Shown in pieces: positions 59,182 to 64,000 of a stretch of 64,000 bases of DNA (within the stretch, counting starts at the first letter, position 1; each line of letters begins with the position of its first letter). The stretch lies in contig OY855905.1 in NCBI GenBank assembly GCA_963693305.1, forward strand, positions 40,099,895 through 40,163,894. Direction: 5' to 3'. Origin of the DNA: Meandrina meandrites. Its lineage: Eukaryota; Cnidaria; Anthozoa; Scleractinia; Meandrinidae. Position numbers and translations under genes: made by a program. Below the pieces are notes generated by a model. That model searched no databases. It saw only the letters and a list, made by a program, of their open reading frames with translations, and was not told the DNA's origin.

Positions 59182-60963
59182 ATGGATAATGAATGGACCG
59201 GTGGTGGTGGATGGTTGAATGCTTATTCGAGGCAGCAAAGCACTAAAAGTGCAGCGAAAGCTGATGCAGCAAAAGACAAGGCCCCTCAGCCTTCACAGCA
59301 TAGCAGCGCATCTGCGCTTCTAAAATGGATCCAGACACCAGAAGCTAACAGCATTGCCAAAGTAGCAGAACAAAAGGCATGGAAAACTTTTAATGCAAAA
59401 TACCCGAATGCTGATAAATCAAAGTTTGAGCCACAGACCGATTTCGCCAAAGACCACACAGCAACCTCAGAAATTTATTTCAAAGCAGGGCCAGGCAATT
59501 TGATAAACGTTTTTGGTTCAGACAGCAAATATTGGAGCCCGGAAATGAAAAGTGCGCTGGGTATTGGCCAATCATCAGAAGGTTTTCCACAACAGCTTAC
59601 ACCAAGTGGTTTAAAAGGTGACTCTTTGCCGATTCCTGCTGTTGGCTTTCACGATGCCGCCCCGAGTTTGAAAAAAATATTTAATAACCAACTGAATATT
59701 TACGTAACACCGGACCAGTATTTCACAACAAAGTTCAGAGAGGTATTTCAAAAAACCAAACTCACCCACCATTCGGGGAAAGAGTCCAAAACATGGCTAG
59801 CCGGCCCAAATATGAGATATTGGCCACAGCAGCTGAATTTTGCTGTCTGGTGTGCGACAACGGGCTGTGGTATAAGTCGCGAAATTTTCGATAACAACTA
59901 TGCTATGCCAGAGAATGTGCGAGCTTTTTACAAGTTCCATATATATTTTACTGTCAGGCGAATATTGTTTCAGATGGGGGGAATACAAAGCATAAGCGCT
60001 TTGCCAGGCGACCCAACTTTTGACCAGATTAACAACAAATACGACGTGGCTTCATACAAAAGAATATGCAATGAGTTCGGAGTCGACCCGTCAAGCGATT
60101 TTCGTTTTACAAGAGGCGCAAACCACGGCCTGGGAAGCGTTTACATCTATGTGTCAAACATTGGACCGTCTAAAGAAGAGGGAGACATTTACCCCGGGGG
60201 GTCAAAAAAGTTCTCAGACGAAGGTGGTAAAGGCAAAGATGGTAACTTGATTTATTATATCGAGCCGGATGACGCTGCCTACGGACAGGCAGACTGGTTT
60301 TGTCCCAATGTAGCAGAAGGTCTAACCCAGGCGGGTTTGTCTCGAATAAACCAGTCGATAGAGGCGTTCGTTTACTGTGTTTTGGGTTTACAGGTAAACG
60401 TTAGAAGCAGCATACTTGGGTCAGGAGGGCGCGCAAAGGAAGCGCAAAGTGAGTTCCTTGTGCTAGTGGAAGACTCAATAAGGCAACCGGATCTGGCAAA
60501 GTCAGTTCAAAGGTACCAACTTGCAGTCGACGAGGCAAAGGTGAGGCTTAACTTTGCTGTGTGTCCAGGTGCATGGCTGATGCCTGCGCGGATGGTGATA
60601 AATACAGAAAGTGTAATTGGTTACAACAACCAGCTAAAACAAGCTATACCAGGTATGAAGCTAGGGGTTAACGACGAAGTAAATAAGGGCACAAAAAAAG
60701 CAGCGCTAAAGCTGATGGCAGGAGGACCAACAAAGATAAACCCACCAAACAGCCACCCCTCAAACCCGATACAAAGTGGGGTTTCACCCCACACCCCTAG
60801 GGTAACAGCGACGCAACCTGAAGAGCAAACACCTCAACCTGAAGATCAAACACCTCAGCCTGCTGGGGTGGGGGGTTTACCCCCCTCACACGAAAATAAC
60901 AAAGCAGCTATTGCTGTTGCCGCGGTAGGTGTTGCGGCTTTGATTTACGCTTTTATGCGTTAA
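59182..60963 (+). CDS. Large C-terminally anchored protein of viral-type element, 593 residues
   Basis: Residues 1-50 are Gln/Ala/Lys/Ser-rich after a GGGG stretch. The middle (about 80-480) is a folded, aromatic-rich domain with RYWPQQLNFAVWCATTGCG (about 211-229) and TESVIGYNNQLKQAIPG. Residues about 515-565 form a Pro/Thr/Gln-rich linker with a repeated TPQPEDQ / TPQPEEQ-type unit. Residues about 572-591 are one hydrophobic helix (AIAVAAVGVAALIYAF) ending at the C-terminus. This is a tail-anchored layout. It may be a virion surface or membrane protein, but no family was recognised. Two GC-rich palindromes (60,776-60,802 and 60,864-60,886) lie inside the linker codons. It converges with the next gene, sharing stop bases. 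Confidence 0.6.
   Translation: MDNEWTGGGGWLNAYSRQQSTKSAAKADAAKDKAPQPSQHSSASALLKWIQTPEANSIAKVAEQKAWKTFNAKYPNADKSKFEPQTDFAKDHTATSEIYFKAGPGNLINVFGSDSKYWSPEMKSALGIGQSSEGFPQQLTPSGLKGDSLPIPAVGFHDAAPSLKKIFNNQLNIYVTPDQYFTTKFREVFQKTKLTHHSGKESKTWLAGPNMRYWPQQLNFAVWCATTGCGISREIFDNNYAMPENVRAFYKFHIYFTVRRILFQMGGIQSISALPGDPTFDQINNKYDVASYKRICNEFGVDPSSDFRFTRGANHGLGSVYIYVSNIGPSKEEGDIYPGGSKKFSDEGGKGKDGNLIYYIEPDDAAYGQADWFCPNVAEGLTQAGLSRINQSIEAFVYCVLGLQVNVRSSILGSGGRAKEAQSEFLVLVEDSIRQPDLAKSVQRYQLAVDEAKVRLNFAVCPGAWLMPARMVINTESVIGYNNQLKQAIPGMKLGVNDEVNKGTKKAALKLMAGGPTKINPPNSHPSNPIQSGVSPHTPRVTATQPEEQTPQPEDQTPQPAGVGGLPPSHENNKAAIAVAAVGVAALIYAFMR
60776..60886. repeat. Two GC-rich palindromes inside the linker coding sequence
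   Basis: GTGGGGTTTCACCCCAC and then ACCCCTAGGGT at 60,776-60,802, and GGGGGGTTTACCCCCC at about 60,870-60,886. Similar palindromes stand after the capsid gene stop and before the ATPase gene. Within this frame they read as Gly/Val/Pro codons, so they add to the linker without breaking it. Confidence 0.7.
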
Positions 60964-62384
60964 CGCCGCTTCTTTATGTATTTTTCTACAAGAAAGGCAA
61001 CCACAGCCAAAATAATCAGCCAGGTGTGCTCAGCAAGAAAACCGATAGCTTGACCGGCGGCTTTGAAAAGAAAGCTCACAATTGAGCCAATAAGACCTGG
61101 CAGAGCTGATGCAAGCTTAGAGCCAATATCTTTCAGACCTTTTCCCAACGCTTTACCGGTGGCTCTCAAAGCGTTTGTAATAGCCCCAATGACAGCACCA
61201 ATTGTGACACCGGCAGCAAGAACGATAGCCGTAACGGTCACACCATATTTTTTGAATATCTCCTTTACCCTCTCACGAAGTGGAAGCCCTCTTTCTCTTT
61301 CATCAATCTGCGTTTGTAAACGAGCAAGCTCCTCTTGTCTTTCCGCCACTCTTCCTTCAGCGGCTTGTTTATCAGAAGGTGAGGTGTCTTCATTGTCGAT
61401 AACTGCCTGATCTTCCTCATTTTGGCGCTGCAGTTCTGCTTCTTGCTCTTTCAGCTCATCCAACGTTCTTGTGTCGTTGAGCTTCGCTTCCATTGTGTTT
61501 CTTTCTCTCTCTTTGGCGGCTATTTTTGCTCTAAGTTGGTCGACACTTTTTTGTTCTTTGTCTTTGGTTTTTGCTTGTTTCTGGAGAGCGGATACCTCTT
61601 TTTTTGCGTTTTCAAAATCAGTTTGAAGATTTTTTTTCAGTTGCTGCAGTCTCCGCAGTTCTGATTCACTTTCAACGTTTGTACCTTGTTCTTGAGTGTG
61701 CGCATCAATCTGAGCTTGAGTTCGCTCGATTCTTATCCTAAGATCTTGCACTTCTTTGGCGGCTTTTTCTCTTTCAGAGGCTAGTTTTTCAGACTCTTTA
61801 AGTTGTTTTTCAGCTTCTCTTAATCTTTGGCGGTCATTTCTTAATTCTTCATTGTCTTTTTCAATAGCTTCTTGTGCCATTGGTCCAAGTTCTTTTTTGT
61901 ACCTATCTGTGAAACTTTTCAAAAGACCTCTCCCATTATCTCTGAAAATTTTAATCTCACCTTCCTTTGGTCCAAATGAAACCATACTCTTGCCATCCTT
62001 TTGGCTTAAACCTAATCTACCTAATAGATTTATTTTAGCTTTTGGATAGAAACTTTTAATTCTATTTTCTGCATTATCAATTTCCCTTTGTTTTTTAGCA
62101 AGAAGAGGTTCTTTATCATCTGTTAAATCCCACACAGAAGGGATTTCATCAAATGATGTTTCTGCTAGCCCGCTCTTTTCGTGCTGCCTTGTTTGCATTT
62201 CAATTTGTTCACCATCATGGTATGGTGTGGATTGTGCACTAGGCGGAAATAGCCGGTTTGTGTCGACCTCTTGTTCAGCATCATCATCATAAACATAGAC
62301 GTCGTCTTCGGCATCTTTAGAATTATTGTCAAGTTGTTTGTCAAGTTCTGGTTGTTCAATACCAAATTCACCACCTTCTGCCAT
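60960..62384 (-). CDS. Coiled-coil membrane protein of viral-type element, 474 residues
   Basis: Start at ATG 62,384 (MAEGGEFG); a TTG one codon earlier is not preferred. Residues 1-100 are acidic and disordered-looking (DDVYVYDDDAEQE). Residues about 165-365 form a long coiled coil rich in Glu/Gln/Lys/Arg with Leu heptads. Residues about 383-472 are hydrophobic and Gly/Ala-rich (VTIGAVIGAI, LPGLIGSIVSFLF and HTWLIILAVVAFLVEKY). The C-terminus is Lys/Arg (KKRR). This looks like a membrane-inserted structural or membrane-active protein. A role in virion assembly or host membrane interaction is inferred, not shown. Divergent from the capsid gene across 116 bp; convergent with the 593-residue gene, overlapping 4 bp. 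Confidence 0.65.
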   Translation of the reverse strand: MAEGGEFGIEQPELDKQLDNNSKDAEDDVYVYDDDAEQEVDTNRLFPPSAQSTPYHDGEQIEMQTRQHEKSGLAETSFDEIPSVWDLTDDKEPLLAKKQREIDNAENRIKSFYPKAKINLLGRLGLSQKDGKSMVSFGPKEGEIKIFRDNGRGLLKSFTDRYKKELGPMAQEAIEKDNEELRNDRQRLREAEKQLKESEKLASEREKAAKEVQDLRIRIERTQAQIDAHTQEQGTNVESESELRRLQQLKKNLQTDFENAKKEVSALQKQAKTKDKEQKSVDQLRAKIAAKERERNTMEAKLNDTRTLDELKEQEAELQRQNEEDQAVIDNEDTSPSDKQAAEGRVAERQEELARLQTQIDERERGLPLRERVKEIFKKYGVTVTAIVLAAGVTIGAVIGAITNALRATGKALGKGLKDIGSKLASALPGLIGSIVSFLFKAAGQAIGFLAEHTWLIILAVVAFLVEKYIKKRR

Positions 62385-62500
62385 CAAATATCAACAAAGT
62401 TGAAAAGCAGAAACTATGTTTCTATTTAACAAAGTTGATGGAGTTATTTTATATTTACAATTGAAATTTTTTAATTGAATATTTTATATTCTTTGAAATA
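62385..62500. promoter_or_regulatory. Divergent promoter between coiled-coil and capsid genes
   Basis: 116 bp, strongly A+T-rich next to the capsid start (TTTTATATTCTTTGAAATAATGG). AACAAAGTT occurs twice (62,393-62,401 and 62,428-62,436) and once more upstream of the ATPase gene (63,845-63,853), so it is a candidate shared regulatory word. Confidence 0.45.
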
Positions 62501-63760
62501 ATGGACGGTGTACAAGAAAACCTTCGGCCAACACGTAGTGAGAAAACTCTCGGCGCTCTAAGAGCGGAGCGCGCGGTAAAACGAATCACTTTCGTGAAAA
62601 CAGAAGCCAATCCACAGGAAACGCTTTATGTTTCGGTGCCCAAGCTGAATGAAAACGAGGTCATTGTTCCCGGCACACTTGCGCTGCGCTTCAACATCGA
62701 TTTGAGCGGAGGTCATGCCAACAACTTTCTTGTCGACAATGTTGGACGGGCGCTAGTTGAAAAACTTGTTGTAAAGTACTCTGGCACAATCCTGCAGGAC
62801 ACAGTTGGTTATGACATTTACAAGATATTCGAGGATCTCTTTCTATCACAGGAGGAGCGCGACAACATGTTGCAAGATGGAATCCAGAGTGTGGACCTCA
62901 ACAAAATTCGCTCAAACGCGGGTGACAAGCAGACCACAGGCGTCGATTCGGAAAACAAACTGAACGGGATTTACGGATCAAAATACAGGATACGCCTTGA
63001 CCACCAGATTTTGAACGACCACGGGACCTTTTATCCGCAGGCTCTATACAACGATCTTGTGTTCGAACTGACACTTGCGCCAGCCTCTCAGGTTGTCAGA
63101 GGCTCCGATAAAACAAAACTGGAATACAAGCTGACAAACATCCAGCTGGAGTACGAGATGATAAGAAGCAAAACACTGGCAGATGAAGCCCTCAGCGAGT
63201 ACACAAATGGAAAAGAATTTGCGTATGACCACATCCAGCGTGACGAAGTGGTTACCTTTGTCAAAGCAACAGACACAAGTCTGAATCTCAGAGTTAACCC
63301 GCAGAGAAGGTCCCTCAAAGGCATTTTGCTACTGTTTATCGAGCCCTATGTTGCTGGTGGAAGGCATTCAGAAACTTACTTTAACCCAGACCTAACGAAA
63401 ATTAGTGTCACAGTGAACGGCTCGCCCAACAGGCTGTACAACAACGGACTTGAAGGAATTGATATTTGGGAGGAGGTCAAACGCTTCTTTTTCAAAGCTG
63501 AAAACAAAACACAGCACATGAATGCAACAAAGTTTTATACAGAAAACAAGTTCGGGGTTATGATCGATCTGCGTTCCATGGCTGATCACTCTATGCACGG
63601 AAGCGGCACGCGACTTGTAAACACAAAGGATGGAGTACAGCTGGAGCTTGAGAGGAATGCAAGCGGCTCTGGCAATGACAAAGTTAGATGCCACATTTAC
63701 GTAATCAGTGACGCGCAGATGAATATATTAGGAAGGCAATTAGAATCTGTTCTGTACTAG
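62501..63760 (+). CDS. Major capsid protein (double jelly-roll type), 419 residues
   Basis: Builds the icosahedral shell of the virion. The sequence is dominated by alternating beta strands, with a first half running from PGTLALRFNIDLSG to KLVVKYSGTILQD, then a DIYKIFEDLFLSQEER helix, then a basic YRIRLDHQILND segment and LYNDLVFELTLAP, and a second half with SLKGILLLFIEPY and TKISVTVNGSPNRLY. The IFEDLFLS..ER helix and the V-x-V-N-G-x-P-N-x-L-Y motif are, to my knowledge, features of Polinton/adintovirus capsid proteins. Length is below the roughly 500-600 of many. Start ATGG at 62,501 follows an A+T-rich stretch. The next gene, 140 bp on, is the packaging ATPase, the expected partner. Its 3' end is partly duplicated downstream. 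Confidence 0.75.
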   Translation: MDGVQENLRPTRSEKTLGALRAERAVKRITFVKTEANPQETLYVSVPKLNENEVIVPGTLALRFNIDLSGGHANNFLVDNVGRALVEKLVVKYSGTILQDTVGYDIYKIFEDLFLSQEERDNMLQDGIQSVDLNKIRSNAGDKQTTGVDSENKLNGIYGSKYRIRLDHQILNDHGTFYPQALYNDLVFELTLAPASQVVRGSDKTKLEYKLTNIQLEYEMIRSKTLADEALSEYTNGKEFAYDHIQRDEVVTFVKATDTSLNLRVNPQRRSLKGILLLFIEPYVAGGRHSETYFNPDLTKISVTVNGSPNRLYNNGLEGIDIWEEVKRFFFKAENKTQHMNATKFYTENKFGVMIDLRSMADHSMHGSGTRLVNTKDGVQLELERNASGSGNDKVRCHIYVISDAQMNILGRQLESVLY

Positions 63761-63900
63761 TGGGGGTACCCCCCACACCCCCTTGGGTGGCTGATGAATA
63801 TTTTAGAAATGCAATTAGATTCTGTACAGTACTAATAGAATAGCAACAAAGTTTCTTATATCGGGGTGTGGATAGCAACTCAGTTGCTGATACCCCACCA
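63761..63900. repeat. Palindromes and duplicated capsid 3' end
   Basis: Directly after the capsid stop: GTGGGGGTACCCCCCAC (63,760-63,776), then CACCCCCTTGGGTGG, then a degenerate copy of the last about 43 bp of the capsid gene (63,793-63,835; GATGAATATTTTAGAAATGC), then AACAAAGTT, then a hairpin AGCAAC-TCA-GTTGCT between GGGGTGTGG and TACCCCACC. It may act as capsid transcript terminator and ATPase promoter (inference). Confidence 0.7.
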
Positions 63901-64000
63901 TGGATCCGAGCAAGATACCCTTCAACGCTCTGATTGTCGGCCCGACGAATTCAGGCAAATCTAAATATGTGGTTGACCAGATCTATGGCCCTTTCCGCGG
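63901..64000 (+). CDS. Packaging ATPase (FtsK/HerA/A32-like), N-terminal 33 codons, truncated by window edge
   Basis: The frame begins MDPSKIPFNALIVGPTNSGK and continues S-K-Y-V-V-D-Q-I-Y to the window end. G-P-T-N-S-G-K-S is a perfect Walker A (P-loop) at about residues 14-21, preceded by the hydrophobic strand ALIV. Known packaging ATPases of Polinton, adintovirus and related lineages use this motif to pump DNA into the capsid. Lies directly after the capsid gene, same strand. Walker B and the rest are outside the window. Confidence 0.75.

Larger units (their letters stand above)
56300..64000. mobile_element. Polinton/Maverick-like (adintovirus-like) element, structural-gene part, runs off right edge
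   Basis: Eight intact compact genes run to the window end. The order includes a double-jelly-roll-type major capsid protein followed by an ATPase with Walker A GPTNSGKS, the capsid-plus-packaging pair that defines Polinton and adintovirus-type elements. Several other products are coiled-coil or membrane proteins of the kind encoded by these elements. Protein-primed DNA polymerase, integrase and protease, also typical, are not in the window. The left boundary is estimated: no terminal repeat or target duplication was seen, and it could lie anywhere between about 56.08 and 56.5 kb. All frames are open, suggesting a recent copy. Confidence 0.75.

Noticed and set aside
61063..62049. Plus-strand frames antisense to the coiled-coil gene
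   Set aside because: Composition is the complement of a Glu/Lys/Gln-rich coiled coil. No independent support.

Overview
The window reads as animal nuclear DNA, most probably from an anthozoan cnidarian such as a stony coral or a relative. This is an inference from three things: a lineage-expanded type of class A GPCR, the cnidarian-style mobile elements, and the AT-rich, gene-poor background. No ribosomal RNA or convincing tRNA gene was seen.

Layout. Positions 1-22,000 are gene-poor and dominated by mobile-element debris: a LINE reverse-transcriptase tail (about 7.66-7.80 kb), a TTAA-flanked element with long imperfect terminal inverted repeats (9.33-11.69 kb), a young 1.18-kb tandem duplication carrying two broken Myb/SANT-like genes (11.28-13.64 kb), a broken Harbinger transposase (13.66-13.94 kb), a 0.79-kb foldback (14.44-15.23 kb) and a foldback with internal tandem repeats (21.10-22.03 kb). 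Positions 22-48.5 kb hold four related class A GPCR genes. R1 (+, two exons, 22,227-27,157) and R2 (-, two exons, 46,937-48,423) are recent duplicates in opposite orientation. R3 (-, 29,510-30,640) and R4 (-, 37,497-38,576) are intronless and lie between them. All four share a motif at the intracellular loop 3/TM6 side (W-x-R-x-[IV]-P-G). R1 and R2 have Asn where the family normally has the sodium-site Asp in TM2. R3 and R4 have NRF instead of DRY after TM3.

Positions 48.5-56.3 kb are again repeat-rich and include a decayed Penelope-like element (about 53.66-54.67 kb). From about 56.3 kb to the right edge lies the structural-gene part of a Polinton/Maverick-like (adintovirus-like) virus-type element with intact reading frames: a small basic protein, an F-box-like/zinc-ribbon-like protein, a membrane protein, a beta-rich possible minor capsid protein, a 593-residue C-terminally anchored protein, a coiled-coil membrane protein, a double-jelly-roll-type major capsid protein, and the first 34 codons of a packaging ATPase with an intact Walker A motif. 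The genes are very compact: a 33-bp divergent promoter, and two convergent genes sharing one palindromic stop. Polymerase, integrase and protease genes are not in view and may lie beyond the right edge.

The most interesting points are the compact and partly uncharacterised viral module with its GC-rich palindromes and duplicated capsid 3' end, the N2.50 receptor pair whose differences concentrate in the N-terminus and C-tail, and the recurrence of TTAA-flanked non-autonomous elements.
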